Notes under the pieces: model-generated
What the model saw: the letters and a program-made list of their open reading frames with translations, nothing else
Databases searched by the model: none
What the model was told of the DNA's origin: nothing
Shown here: in pieces, positions 51,571-64,000 of the stretch
Layout: each line of letters starts with the position of its first letter
Numbering within the stretch: the stretch's first letter is position 1
Source of the DNA: Chamaea fasciata
Taxonomy: Eukaryota; Chordata; Aves; Passeriformes; Sylviidae
DNA length: 64,000 nt
NCBI GenBank assembly: GCA_029207755.1
Contig: JARCOQ010000004.1
Coordinates: 40,418,305 to 40,482,304, forward strand
Direction of reading: 5' to 3'
Made by a program: the position numbers and the translations under genes

Positions 51571-54500
51571 CTTTCCAGTGTATGTTGTAATCTTGTTCGA
51601 AGCATTTTATCCACCTTGTAGAGGACAGAAAAACATGTTATGACTCAGGTTGCCATTTATTTATGTATGAATAGCAAAAATCTCAAACTGCAAAGTTTTC
51701 ATATTCCACCCATTCACTAAACACATTTGAAAAAGCTGCTCAAAGAAGTACAGATTAAAACCTGTTTCTTTCAAAACAACAGCCAAATTAAAAAACTGAA
51801 AAGAAATGGGTTACATTCATCAAATAAAAACTGTCAGATAAAAGCTCTGCTGATTACTGTCATTGTCTGTGTCTCTCATGCTTCACAGCTAACTTCTTGA
51901 TAGTGGAACATGTAAGACCACTGTATCTGATGGCCACTGATACATATTGCATTTTGTTGGTATTTTTCATTTAGCTCTTGGAAAGCACATTTTGGAACTG
52001 AGCTGGTTGCTGTCTTTTGAAAAATGATGTGTTCTTTGGGACTGTGAAATGCTCAGTCTCTCTGTCATGACAAATATTCATAAATTAAACAAATTACCCG
52101 GTGTACTTTCACAGTTCACTTTAGAAGCTTCTTATGTTCGTGACATCAGTTAATTTTTCTCTTTTATATTTTTCACTCCCTTTCTCTTCTTAAATATATC
52201 TTTCAACTGTTGGCCTGAAAGTATTTTGATTTCAGCTGAGAAATTTGAAACTGTCGCTTAGAAGCCTGAGCATTTTGAGGTCACCTCATGTGCAATGTAG
52301 AAGGGAGTAGGAACCCATCTCTCGCTTGATGCATGTGGCTTTCAGCCACTGTTTTTCATCATTTTGCATGCTGTCTCACAAGTTTGACAAATACTTTGTT
52401 GTATAGTGTGACTTTAATGCTGCACTTTTATACATTAATAACAGTTCTGGAAACCCTGTCTGTACCTACATCATATGTTCTGATTCAGAACACAAAGACA
52501 GTAAGTGGATATAAATTAAATATTGAATTTAAAATGTGTTTGAATCTGTCTTTCTTTTTCTTTTATATCTTATGTCCTCAAACCAGAGAAATTTTTATTT
52601 TAAGGCTGTTTTTTCTCTTTGGGTCTGTGAGAATTTTTCATGTGTCTCTGAATGTCCCCCATTCATTTTTTTCTCATATTCACTATCAAGTTCAAAGATC
52701 TATTCTTGCTATTTAAAGTACCACTACTTTATTTTCTTCTTAAAATAATTTCTGCCTTTCATTCTTCCAAGTTATCTTTAACTACTGTTTTTGCACACTC
52801 CCATTGTATTTTCATAGTGTGGGGGGTTTTCGTGTGTGTACCAAATGTTATCTGGATTTATCTTTTTATCAACAGTAACCGGATGTGCTAATTTTTCTTT
52901 TCAGTACATGTAATATATTGATTTTGATAACATAAGGATGTACATACAGTAAAATACACACCTACAAAACTGGAATGGTAATATTGGAAACTGAGTTAAT
53001 AGCTATATACATGTATCTTCTTTGTATGGGACTTAATCTCCTCCTTCTTTAGGAACTTAATTTTTCAGAAATTTTATGGAAGACCAACTCTGTTTGATGC
53101 TTCATAACTATCTGCCATGTATTCAGACTGTTAAATTTACTCTAAAAACATAGAGTCTGTCATTTCAAAGGTAATGAAAAATATAGGATGCATATTGTGA
53201 GCAAAATTGCTCCATTCACATATGAAGATGCCCTGAGCATGAAATTGCCTCTTTGGTTTTTTAAGCTTTATATCTTCTATAATAACTGTGGTTTCCTCTC
53301 TGTGTTAATCTGGGCCCTAAATTCCCACACACTGGCGTATTTTATTTTGGTCAGTCACAAACATACACATCATATATCTAGTCATTTTTAATGATACTGC
53401 ACAATTTTAAATAATTTTATGTCTTCCAAGCTATTTTTAGTGAAGATTTTAACAAGTTTTTATCTAAACAGTATGACTGCACACATTTTTTTAAAAGAAC
53501 TATTACACAGTGTCACACCTATAGCATACTTAATGTTTTTGAGATATTTTTCCTGTTTATGTACTCCCCACTACATATGTTATCCTTTTTTATGGAAAAA
53601 AAATACATTTTTGTATTTACATTGTTTGTATTTACATTATTGTAATTTTAGAATTTCTAGGCATTTTTATCTGATAGAAACCAATACAACCTATGCAACA
53701 TATAACATAGCTCAGTAGGCTGGTACACGAAATTTAAGTTAAAGATTAGGAACTCTGGTTCAAAGCAGGTTTGCAGATCTTTTACTGACTTATTACACAA
53801 GGCATTGGACCCCTGGTTCACCACTGAAAATATAAAATTCTTCACTCTCACTTTTCCTGACTAGCTGAAATACCTCATCCTAAAACGTGAATGTTGCAAA
53901 GATTAATTTCTGTAAATAGTCCTTAACATGAAGATTCCTTACTATGCTAATGTAGCTCTAAAATTGTAATGGGCATAAGAAATCCACATCCCATTTTTAC
54001 ATATTTTTTAGTTAAACAATATTTTTGTAAGTCTCCCCTGCCTAATATTGTGATAAGTTTATTCTTTCTGCCTTATTATTTTATCCATTTAGTTACTTGT
54101 GTCATCTCAGTCAGGGTAAAACATGTTTAGTAGCAAACAAACAGCTCTTTTACCTTTAAGAAGTTATAAATAGTAAAATCACAGTAGTGAAAGTTCATAC
54201 AATAAAATAAATTATTTTCATGAAAGGATACCAAAGGTTTCTTACCAGTTTCACCCCAGGTACTGACAAACAAACCACGACATGATAATTGGCATTGTGA
54301 GCTGATGAAGATGAATGATTCTCTTTTATTGTGGCAGGTAAACAGCCTGACTCTTGCCTCCAGAGATTCTACCACAGAAATGTTATATTGGTAAAATCAT
54401 TTTCACAAAAAATATTACAGAAGACATCATGACATACATTGCCATCAAAATAATTTTGCTTTGGGGAAAAAAAAAAAAAGGTAAATTTACACAAAGAAAC

Positions 54501-54857
54501 TAAATTTCCTTAGTTTATTCTCAGGCTGGCAGTCAGAGGCTTAACTTGAGCCTTAATCCCTTTTAGCTGAAAGCTCCTTTAGCTGGAAGTTCATCTGCCA
54601 ACACTCTGTCAGTCCAGCTATTTCTCATGTCAGCTGGTGGTGAGCAATTACTGACACAGTAATCCAGTATCACTTCCTCACAGACTGGGCTTTGTCTGAG
54701 TTTGAACAGAATGAGATGAGATACAGTAACTATTTCGGACTACCTAGGGGTAGTGGTGAGAAAAGGAAATATAAAGTTTAAGGAACATAAATTATTAAAA
54801 AGGACTCGGACCTATTGGAGCATGAATTATTAAAATCATAAGAAACAATCATCAAAA

Positions 54858-54862
54858 CATTT
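54858..54862 (+). repeat. Target-site duplication CATTT, left copy
   Basis: CATTT stands directly before the LTR and is repeated directly after it at 55384-55388. Confidence 0.85.
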
Positions 54863-54908
54863 TGTAGTAGTTTGAAGGCAAAACAAATGAGAGGCTCCAA
54901 GTCAGAGA

Positions 54909-54917
54909 TACAATTTA
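54909..54917 (-). promoter_or_regulatory. Poly(A) signal ATTAAA of the solo LTR
   Basis: On the minus strand TTCTATTAAATTGTATCTC carries ATTAAA a short distance before the LTR terminus, with GT/T-rich sequence downstream. Confidence 0.6.
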
Positions 54918-55121
54918 ATAGAAAAAAAAAGGAAAGAAAGTAAACTAGAATAGATGCAATAATACAAAAGACCACTGACAGAGTCAGAATACAACCTGAG
55001 CGTAGTGATGGAAACAGTCCAGATGAGGTGGTCTTCCTGAAGCAGTGATCCTGTAGAAAGGTCTGGTAACTCGGGTGCTCTGGGAATCCAGTGGGTAAGC
55101 GCCCCTCTGGTGTTCAGACTC

Positions 55122-55131
55122 TCAGCTTATA
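55122..55131 (-). promoter_or_regulatory. TATA box of the solo LTR
   Basis: The plus strand GCTTATATCC reads GGATATAAGC on the minus strand. It lies about 210 bp upstream of the ATTAAA signal in the LTR orientation, as expected for U3-R spacing. Activity is inferred only. Confidence 0.6.
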
Positions 55132-55388
55132 TCCAGGCTGGAATGCTTGGTTTCTCCCTCTGGGCGGAGCATCTCACAATGGGATGGTGAGTCATGTGAT
55201 AAGGCCAGATGGGCCCATTAACAGGAGGTAGTCCAGGAGGGGGTTATCTGTGAGCTGTGTAGCAAAGGTGCTGATGGGCCCATTAACAGAAGATAAGCCA
55301 GAGTGGAGGAGACAGGGAGCACTGCCTCACCTGGTTTCAACAGTTCATGAAGATGGTGATAGAATATACTTCAACCCAGGACACATTT

Positions 55389-58300
55389 TCAAGTTTATAG
55401 TGAAAGTATGCCAATGAGTTCTGAAAAATTAAAAAGCTCTAATTTTTAAATAGGCTGCTGCAACTAAGTAGGAAGTGTCATTCACAAAGGCAATCATTTC
55501 AGAATTTTTCTCTTGAATGTTACTGTCATTCAGATCCCACTTTGTTGTAGGGTTTTGTTTGTTTTTAACTATATGCATATATTGCAAATTAAGAAGTATT
55601 TCTGAACCTCAGATAAAAAACATATGGCAAACTGGATCTTCCACTAAATTTTCCCTCATTCCAAATCGTAGTTTTTCAGAAGGGATTAATTTAAGGTGCA
55701 GTTATTAAAGCAATCACTTAAAACTTTTATGAGTGTATCAATTTTATTTTTATTTTGATTTAATGATTAGATAATTAGATTAATGTTTTGCTGGTTATTA
55801 AAACAAAATTTCAAAAATTATAGTGCACATATGTTTTATAAAGTAAAAGTGAAGTATACTGCTCTGCCCTTCCAATAATCTGAATTATGATTGTTGTTCT
55901 ATTTCTCTTCTTTCATTGATGAGCTGTAAATATACAAAACTGAGTATAAGAGCAGTCAACATAATTAATAGCTCTGGTAAAACAATCCTAAGCTTCTAGT
56001 CTGACCTAAAGATAAATATGAAGGTGAGGGGGGGAAAAAAAGTAAATCCATCTTTTCCAGAGGAAAATGGTTATAACTATGTGTTTCAGAGTATTTTGAC
56101 ATATGTGTAAAAATGAGGTATTTAACAATCTTTCTTTCATACTCTATAGCTATCACTCAATTTTAGCCACAACTGATTTCGTAGCTGGCTTGAATTTTAG
56201 CATTGCATGATCTTCAGAACTGATTGCTTATGCTGAAGAGCTGAAATATAAACATAAAAGTTTGAGATTTGGGTTTCAGTAGCTGTAGACCCAAAAGTAC
56301 CAAAACAGCCACTTTACTGCCAATGACTGACCCAGTCAATGTACCAACTAAAAATGCCCATGGAGAGGTCTGCCATTTTATAGATTTTGATGCCCTATAA
56401 TCATTTGTTATGTTTACAGATACTTTCTTTTCTGCTGAGTATTTTGTTGTACCCTTAAGAACTTCTTGATACCTGTGGAAAATGCCACACACAAATTATT
56501 TAGTTAACTACTAAAAACACATTATTGGTAAATGGCACTGTCACAGGATCTTTTTTCACAAGGCAGAAAAATCATGTCTTTGGCTCTAAAACAAATATTT
56601 CTGTTTTTCTTAGAAAAAACATGTCTGCATCTGGTTTATAATACAGAACAAGTTATAATAGTATAAGAATCCTACAGTGTTATAATAAAGCCATAGAAAT
56701 ATAATATTCCAAAGAGTTAATTTTAAGTAATTGCCAACAAGCTGGAAGAGTTTTCAATACTTTGACTTTAATTGTTTTCAAACACATACTGTTTTCCATT
56801 ATTTTTTGATACTTTCAGTCACATCTTGTGTAAAGGGATAAGAGTGCGTGGTTGGTTTCTTGACCATTACTCTTTCTCCCACTCCACTACAACCTGTAGA
56901 TAACTCTTAGTCAAAAAAAGGACAGTACTGAGTGGTAATAGTAAAAAAGCTATAAAAGATTAAACTTAGAAAACTAAACAGTCAATGACTCAATATATGA
57001 GTCAAATTTAACTTTTTTTGTTATCATAAAAATCTTCATGACAGCAAAGCATGAGAACCTTAGGAATGTGTTGTGCATTAGTTCAGTATCAGGTACAAAG
57101 AGGGATATTGGGAGCAGAGAAAATAGTTTGTGATCTACATCTCAAAGAGGGTGATTTATTCCTCTTGGAATATATTTTTCTTTACACAACTTCCACAAGG
57201 AGGATACAACTGTATATAGCCTATAACTTTTCTGGAAATACACAGGCTTTTAATTTGACACTTGGGAGTCCTAGAATCAAAAACAAAACTACTTTGCTGA
57301 AATATCCCACTAATTTAGTCCTTTCACTTCATTATTTTTAATTTTAATAAATTATTAAAATCTGCAAAATGTGGAAAACAGTTGCTTTTCTGTTCTATCT
57401 CAAAGTTGTCTCTTTAATATAAAAGAACATGCAGTTTGAAACATTCTAGCAAACTTCTTTCAAAAGATATTATGGAGCAGTTTATCATATGGACTACAGT
57501 AATAGTTTAATGATGAAAAAGCTGCAAGCTGTGAAATTTTAAGATAATCCAGTATAGTAAAACATAAGATTGTAAGATAAATCAGTATAACTGAATATGT
57601 GTAAGTGTGGGATTTTTTTTCTTCATGTATGGTTCAGCACAACTATCTAACTAGGTTGCATTTTCAATTTCATGTCATTTATTAGGTCAGGAATTTACCA
57701 ATCATAAGCATTTCAGAAGCATTCAGATCCCTATAAATGAACCACTGTTTGTTTCCTTACATGAAAATGACATGACACTGTGCCATAAGAGCCCATGACC
57801 AGAATCTGAACCCATCCTATGCATATCCAAGTATGCATAAGATATTCACCCTAATAATGACTTACCCTATTAGTGACTTTGCCATCAAGAGGATCCATCT
57901 GGTAAGTAGCTGACAAAGGTCATTAATATCATCTTTAATCAAATTTACCTTTTCATTTCTGTGGATAATTCAGTGGAGGATAATACAGGTTTTTGCACAA
58001 AAAAAAAAAAAAATCATGATACAAAAAAGGTACTTCAAGGACTTCTATGCACAACAGAAATTCCATCATTTTTTGGCAATCATCTTTAAACAGACTTAGA
58101 CATAACATGGTGGCTACAAGAAGTATTATACTGGCTGAAATATTTCTGTGACAGTCATGCCGTCTTGGGACCAAAATGGAATGTGTAGTTTGAAGACTTA
58201 ATTTGCATAATCCATTTCCCTGTAAGTAGAGCCCTCAATTCTTAACCTGGATGTATGATGTTCTGTATGATTCTCCAAACATGATGAAATTTTAACTCAG

Positions 58301-58689
58301 ACTGTGTAATAACCCGTATCCCACAATTTGATGAGAAACTTTCAATTTGTTGTGTAATTTAACTTCAATGAAATAGTAGTAAATTTTCATGTATCTATAA
58401 ATAGAATTCTTAGGGAAATGGGAGCCTTATGAAAAGTTATTGCTGTATCTTGAAAGTCAGCACACACAGTGAAAAGTCAACCAAGTTTTTATTAACTATG
58501 CCTTTGACATGCATAAGAATCTCTTACAGAAGGATAGGTTCTTTTGAAAGTTCACAAGATGGTCTTAATAGAGTTCATGAACTGTAAGTCTAGCACTGCT
58601 CAGCAACATCTAAAAGTGATGATAACATTGTAAGGAGAGTTTTGGTCACAAACCTGAAGCACAGTACCATAAAGGATGCTATGAAGAAA
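55389..58689. other. Unique AT-rich non-coding DNA
   Basis: No repeat, exon or RNA gene is recognisable. A 14-A run lies at about 58000-58013. Confidence 0.5.
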
Positions 58690-59773
58690 GCTCACTCCAT
58701 CCCATTCAGACTCTGGATTGCTGGAAGTGTTGCCCATACTAAAGCCAGAGACACGGTGTAGCACTCAGTGGATAAGGAATTGGATAGATGGTTGCACTCA
58801 AAAAGCTGCAGTCAAGGTCTCCCAGTCCAAGTGGAGGTTATTGATGAGCGGCATTCCTCATGGAATGTTGGGACCAACAATGCTTAACATCTTTGTCAGC
58901 ATCAGGGATGTTGGGATCAGACCACCCTCAGTAACTTTGCCAACACCAAGCTACAGAGTGCAGCCAACATGCTGGAGGGAAGGAATGCCATCCAGAGGGA
59001 CCTTGATAAGCTTGGGGAGTGGATTCATGGGAATCACATGAATTTCAGAAGCCAGTTGTAAGATCTTGCAGCTGTGTTGGAGGCATCCTGAGTACAAATA
59101 CAGTACAAGTCTAGAATGGACAGAAAGCAGCTCTAGGGAGAAGGACTTGGGGGTTTTGGTGGATGAAAAGTTTGACATGACCTGGCAATGTGAACTGGCA
59201 GCCCATAAAGCCTACCATATCCTGGACTGCATCCAAAGCATTGTGGCCAGCTGGGCAAGGGAGGGGATTCTGTCCCTCTGCTCTGCTCCACTCTGCACTG
59301 CTCTGCTGCGACTCCAACATCCAGCTTTGAGGCCCCAAAACAGCAGGGACATGGGTCTGCTACAGAAAGTCCAGAGGGAGAACAGGAAGGTGATCTGAGC
59401 ACTTCTGTGGAGACAGACAGAGTTCAGCCTAGAGCAGGCTCTGGGGAGGTCTTGTAGTACCTCCCAGTGCCTGAAATGGAGAGTGGTATTTACAAGGGCA
59501 TGCAGTACTAGGGGGAATGGGATTAAATGGAAAAATTCTAGGTTTAGTTTGGTTTTCGGAAGAAATTCCTTATTGTGAGTGTGGTGAGGCACCAGGACAA
59601 GTTGCCCAGGGATGCTCTGGATGCCTTATCCCTGGAAGTGTTCGACACCTGGCTGAATAGGGCTTTGAGCAGCCCTGTCTAATGGGAGAAGTCCCTACCC
59701 ATCAGGCTGAGGAGTTGAAACTAAAGCCAGTTTAGGGTCCTTTCCAACACAAGTTACTCTGTGATTCTATGAT
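58690..59773 (+). mobile_element. CR1 LINE, 5'-truncated, with reverse-transcriptase C-terminus and 3' end
   Basis: This is the longest recognisable plus-strand CR1 here, about 1.1 kb. It begins in the reverse-transcriptase palm (STQWIRNWIDG..TQ, then GIPHGMLGPTMLNIF for 'GVPQGSVLGPVLFNIF'). After a frameshift come SNFANTKL in place of 'SKFADDTKL', and NMLEGRNAIQRDLDKLGEW. The block SSREKDLGVLVDEKFDM and HKAYHILDCI then lies in one frame, 59123-59240. The ORF2 tail and 3' region follow, ending CCTTTCCAACACAAG and TTCTATGAT at 59773. Several frameshifts and the lost DD motif make it inactive. The 3' end lies at the expected terminus, so the insertion junction is intact on that side. Confidence 0.9.
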
Positions 59774-60124
59774 AAAAATTAGCAAAACAAGAATTTCTAG
59801 CTTTTCAGCAGCTCATATATCAACTGTATTCAAGGTGCATAGTTAAGTGTGACTGCATATACTGTCCTACTTTCCACACTGAGTTTGTCTCAGAAAATAG
59901 TTTCTGTGTGTGATCAAACCACTGGAGAAAAACAAAAACTCAGAAATCAGAGAGCCAGGAACTGCTAAAAGATGAGTGCATTTCAGTTTTCCGGACTATG
60001 TTGAGAGAATGGCTTCAGACGCAATATGCGGGATCAATCTGGAAAATGCAAAGGCAAGTTAGCTGTGAGTGTGCAGATGACAACAGAAGTAAATGAGTTA
60101 AGGCCTACAAGCATTTTATTCCTC

Positions 60125-60141
60125 TTTTTTTTTTTTTTTTT
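60125..60141. repeat. Poly-T run (17 T)
   Basis: A T homopolymer followed by CTTTACAG. It is simple sequence; the acceptor-like form is common after T runs. Confidence 0.9.
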
Positions 60142-63100
60142 CTTTACAGTTAGCTCTCTATATGAACTGTGAATGCGGCACTACAGGGATGTCCTGTTAC
60201 TTCTGACCCCATTTCAAGGACTATAATTATTTAATAACATCACAGATAACATAATTAGCTCCTCAAATCTAGGTTAGTTGCATGACATATTAACAGACAG
60301 ACCCAGAATAACTCTCCCCTGTGAGACACTGTGCCTTAGCAAAAGGAGAAAATATATCAGAAGAAGTGCATGAATAACGTGCTGCAATATTAACACATCT
60401 GTTTCACTGCAAGCAAGTAACATGTTCTGGAATTAAAAAGTTTTTATGTGTTGGGTTTTTTGTTGAACAAAGATAATTAATTAGACCAGAAATATCTATC
60501 TAGTGCAAATAATTAATGGTATAATTAATGCCCTTGTTAAATTCATTATGCATTCATTTCCTTCTGCTTTTTTTCCACAATTTATTAATACTGGGTTTAT
60601 TAATGTTTACCAAGTCCTTTAAATTAGTGATTTTTTCTCCCCTCATTAACAAAGGTGTAGGGCAAAATCTGGCTAACTGAAGTCCATCATTGGTGCAGTA
60701 ATGCTACGGTGGCTGTACCACAGGCAGATCTGTCGCTGCTGGGCTACAGATGCTCCCCAGTGTGTCAGGCAGGAACAGGGGAGACAACAGAGCAGCCAGG
60801 AGATACAAAGCTTCATGTCTACATCTGCTGTTGGAAAGTTAGGAGACGTGCCATGAAGAGATAGAGGATCAAGAGCACGTGTTTGTATGTATTGTATTTG
60901 CAGTGCAATGCACTTTTTATAGAGGAATCAAATGCCTCAGCACGGTTCTTTGCAGCACCCAATTCATAAGATGCAAGACAGTTGCAAAGAAGAAACATCC
61001 TCAATGCAAATGCTACACAGAAGATGAATAAAACTGCAACATGTCCATATTGACATTTGAGCAAAAATTCCTTCACACAATTTTAGTAGGACACACTGAG
61101 CCAATGCAGCAAATAAAAGCAGTCACATTTCCCAGAAAACACCTTTGACAAAGTTGTATTTCCTCAGGAGAATACATAAATGAGTTTTAAAAAGCTTTTG
61201 CTTAAATGTGTTATTCAAAGAAATAAACCTAAATGTACCAAACAAAATGCAAAATATGTTTGACCTGCATTATCTGTATAAAAACACAAAGTGCTCTCTG
61301 GAGGGGGGTGTTCAAAAAACAAAGCAATCCAAAAAAGGAAAGAGGCAATGAGAGCAGTTTGAAAATTATCCTGTTATTTGAATTTACTTTTTAGAATAAA
61401 AAGTTCAAATTATTTTTGCAGGGAAACGTACTGCCCATGGCTACAAGCAGGCAATGGTGCACTGTATAATATTCATCTAGAACAGTTATCCAAAGCCAAA
61501 ATCTTTTTGGACTGCTCACATTTGAGCCTGACTAGCAGCAAAAGCATTATTTCATTCCTGGCTCCTTTTCATATAAATATGTTTATGTACCAACTAAATA
61601 ATTTCAGAGAAGATATTAACTACTCATTCTAAAAAAAAAGAAAATATATGAAGCCAAACTACTTTTGCCTCCACCAAACTAATCCATTTTAAAAAAATCT
61701 AAATAAATCGTTATAACAAAAACACTCATTATATTGATTGCTATTACTCAGGTGACTATTCTGAACATAGAGAGGAAATAAGGAAAGTTGCAGAAATGCG
61801 TAGAAAAATATGTGATAAGATTAAAATCATAACTGTTTGTCCTGGTCAATTTTTATTGTAAGGAAAAACTGTCAAATCCCAAAAATCTCTTTGGAGACTA
61901 GCTATAACTATTGATTTTACACAGAAAGCATTCAGATATTGTAGCAATCACTCAGATTTTAAAAACCCTTAGAGATAAAATATGTTTGTGGTTAATCAGC
62001 TGAATATTTAACCACATAGAGAGCATGAAACCTTGAAACCTTAAACACAAGTGTAGGCATGGTTCTTCTGTTAAATTACCTGAGTGATGAAGTACTTGTG
62101 TGTCTAGAGGCATCCTGTTAATGTGACAATTTTTATTGCTAAAAGAGTAATACCTCCTATTTAAAATTAAGAAAAAATCAATTTTTTCACAAAACAAACC
62201 ACACTTACAGGACTTAGACAGTAAAAGGTTCTCTCTTCCACAAAGGCCAGGCAAAGGACAATTGCAAAACATAATTTCAAGAGTTTCATTACGTATGTAA
62301 ACATATAACATCTGATTCTTACTTATCTATAGTATCCATATTGCTCAGTTTTAGGTAAAGACAAAATAACAAACAATGACATTTTCTTCACAATAATTGT
62401 AACAGAGTTGTTATGCGGCACAGATTTGGAAGGAAGTGACAGCTGGTTTCCAAGCAAAAAGAAATTATTCTTGGATGTCTTTACTTCCAGAGAAGCTTAT
62501 AGGTAAAAAGATAACTCAGTAATTTTTCTAACATATTGCACTCCTCCTAAAGATTTAAAATTACAATCAGTCTGAGAAACTAGTAACAAACTAGACAGTA
62601 TGTGAGACATTTTAGAAAATTAGACTTTTTTTAGTGTTCCACTCATTTTAGAGAAGAATTGCCCTCCAGACACAATGCTGCAATCATAACCAGCTCAGCA
62701 TATTTATGTTGAATCTTAAATCATGTTTTTCAAATCATATCTGAAACTAAGAATAGAACAGGACCTGCATCTGTAGATGGGTTGAAAATGTCACAATTTG
62801 TTACACTTCCTGACAGAAACAAAAATAAAAAAATAACATGTAAGCCATAATTGTCAATTCAGTCCAAGGTGGCATCCATTAGCAAAGTTATGAATCCTGA
62901 AGATCATAGCAGATGATCTGCAGACTTCAGGTTATTCGAGGTTTCAGAAAACAAAAAGCAGGTTCATCCCTGAAGGACTGAATTATGAGCAAGATAGATG
63001 TTTCAGAACTAGAACTAGAACAGCAACTTTTTCCCCTAAACATTTTTAGAACATATAAGTACAAATAATTTAGTAAATTTTTAACTTCCCTCTGTATCCA

Positions 63101-63411
63101 ACATAAAGAGACCCTAACTAATTCAGACTAATTGTCCATTTAATGCATATTCCGTAATTCATTTCGTCTTTGACAATGGCTTTATGTGCCAAGTGAGAAT
63201 AAGGACTGGATACAGAAGTTGATATTTTGAAAAATGTAAGAGTGGAGTATGGTTAACTATACTCATCCCTTTTGCTCTTTGTACTGATGGCTGGTGATTA
63301 AGTCACTCTTAATGCTGTACATTCAACTTTTGATGCTAAGTAGATGCTACAAGAAGCAAAACCCATAGGAAAATTTCCATTCATGTTACCCTATATTGTT
63401 GTGTGATTTTC

Positions 63412-63429
63412 TTTTTTTTTTTTTTTTTT
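63412..63429. repeat. Poly-T run (18 T)
   Basis: An 18-T homopolymer followed at once by CAG|GTCC. Confidence 0.9.
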
Positions 63430-64000
63430 CAGGTCCATGACCTAATTTAGGTTATTCCATGCAATGCTACTCTCAATTGAAAGCTTACCCTCAACTGCAC
63501 TCACAGGAAGGCATGAAGTGACTTCCTTCCTTAAGGTGAGATCTATGAGGCCTGGGACCCCACTGATTTTTGGCATGGTTAAACCCCCAGATGACTGAGG
63601 TCTTTCAGTAACTGCTTTCTATCTGAAAGACAACTGGATAATCTCTTATGTTGTGGGGTGTCTTCATATTAAAGCTGCTAAAATTAAATTTCATTACATT
63701 TGTTGGGAAATTATTTCTTTTAAGTAATCTGGAGCTCTGGTTAAGAGTGTCTGTTATTTGAAAGATTAATGGATACCCAAGATTTTCATTTTCCTTCACT
63801 ATAAGACTTTTTGTCTAGTATACTTTAAATTCTCTAAGACAATAACACACTGTAAAAAGTCTGTGGAAACGATAAAAATGTTTGGATATTGATATGCTTA
63901 TTTGTATAGCGGCCTTCCATGCCTCATTTTACGCTATGGCAGCACTGAGCTAACTGTATATAGTTACTAAAAATGCATGTTCTTAGATATTGCACATATC

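Larger units (their letters stand above)
45991..54857. other. Unique AT-rich non-coding DNA with local structures
   Basis: No repeat body or exon can be supported. It includes the hairpin at 46794-46853, a tandem duplication at 51252-51323, a homopurine tract at 51483-51570 and a 14-bp tandem at 53611-53638. The many plus-strand frames between 52333 and 53718 are rich in phenylalanine and leucine because the strand is T-rich, and overlap one another in several frames. Confidence 0.5.
54863..55383 (-). mobile_element. Solo LTR of an avian endogenous retrovirus, minus orientation
   Basis: The 521-bp element is TGTAGTAG...CCAGGACA on the plus strand, so on the minus strand it starts TGTCCTGGGTT and ends CTACTACA. 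CATTT flanks both sides, a perfect 5-bp target duplication. On the minus strand the order is as in a retroviral LTR. A U3 part has two copies of GATGGGCCCATTAACAG (complement seen at 55208-55224 and 55273-55289, 65 bp apart). A TATA box follows (GGATATAAGC, about 55122-55131), and then an ATTAAA poly(A) signal near 54912, about 50 bp before the end. No internal retroviral genes adjoin, so it is a solo LTR. It appears the best-preserved promoter in the window. The family name is not certain. Confidence 0.88.
59774..64000. other. Unique AT-rich non-coding DNA
   Basis: No repeat body or exon can be supported. It includes T runs at 60125-60141 and 63412-63429, each followed by a CAG of splice-acceptor form, and the stretch 60200-60760, rich in homeodomain core sites. 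The minus-strand frames at 60819-61076 (85 codons) and 61952-62311 (119 codons) have no recognisable domain. Confidence 0.5.

Noticed and set aside
52333..53718. Overlapping hydrophobic plus-strand frames that look like membrane proteins
   Set aside because: The strand is T-rich, which gives phenylalanine and leucine in every frame. Frames overlap and none has a known motif.
59066..59592. Frames of 75-126 codons on both strands
   Set aside because: The plus-strand frame is CR1 ORF2 remnant; the minus-strand ones are its antisense shadows.
60142..60210. Possible terminal exon after T17-CTTTACAG
   Set aside because: Only 18 codons are open before a stop, and acceptor-like sequences after T runs are common.
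1..64000. CRISPR arrays, operons, tRNA or rRNA genes, phage-type systems
   Set aside because: No regularly spaced repeats, tRNA box pairs, rRNA sequence or closely packed long frames are present; the window is vertebrate gene-poor DNA.

Overview
The window looks like nuclear DNA of a bird, most likely a songbird. It is AT-rich and gene-poor. The recognisable interspersed repeats are 5'-truncated CR1 LINEs and solo LTRs of avian endogenous retroviruses. There are no L1, Alu or B1-type elements and no prokaryotic gene organisation. The bird assignment rests on the CR1 3' ends and remembered LTR families; the songbird refinement is an inference.

No protein-coding gene, tRNA, rRNA or CRISPR array could be supported. 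Nearly all open frames are under 130 codons, as expected by chance in AT-rich DNA, or lie inside repeats. The window is therefore probably a gene desert or the inside of a very long intron.

Layout: 1-5745 unique; 5751-6489 solo LTR with a perfect 5-bp target duplication; 6495-13729 unique with a compound TA/CA microsatellite; 13730-16600 three minus-strand CR1 copies, the last keeping endonuclease, reverse-transcriptase and 3'-end pieces around a large deletion; 16601-25399 unique; 25400-26595 a plus-strand CR1 reverse-transcriptase fragment split by a solo LTR with a 5-bp target duplication; 26596-41770 unique with A-rich tracts; 41776-42347 solo LTR; 43285-45990 a CR1 cluster, one copy holding a 0.8-kb GC-richer insert of unknown origin and ending in a 140-bp pentanucleotide array; 45991-54857 unique, with a 20-bp perfect hairpin, a 36-bp tandem duplication and an 88-nt homopurine tract; 54863-55383 minus-strand solo LTR with TATA and poly(A) signals; 55389-58689 unique; 58690-59773 plus-strand CR1; 59774-64000 unique, with a homeodomain-site-rich stretch that may be a conserved enhancer.

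The genes do not work together in any system I can see. The points most worth checking are the unexplained insert at 43946-44740, the hairpin at 46794-46853, the nested LTR, and possible conserved noncoding elements, above all 60200-60760.
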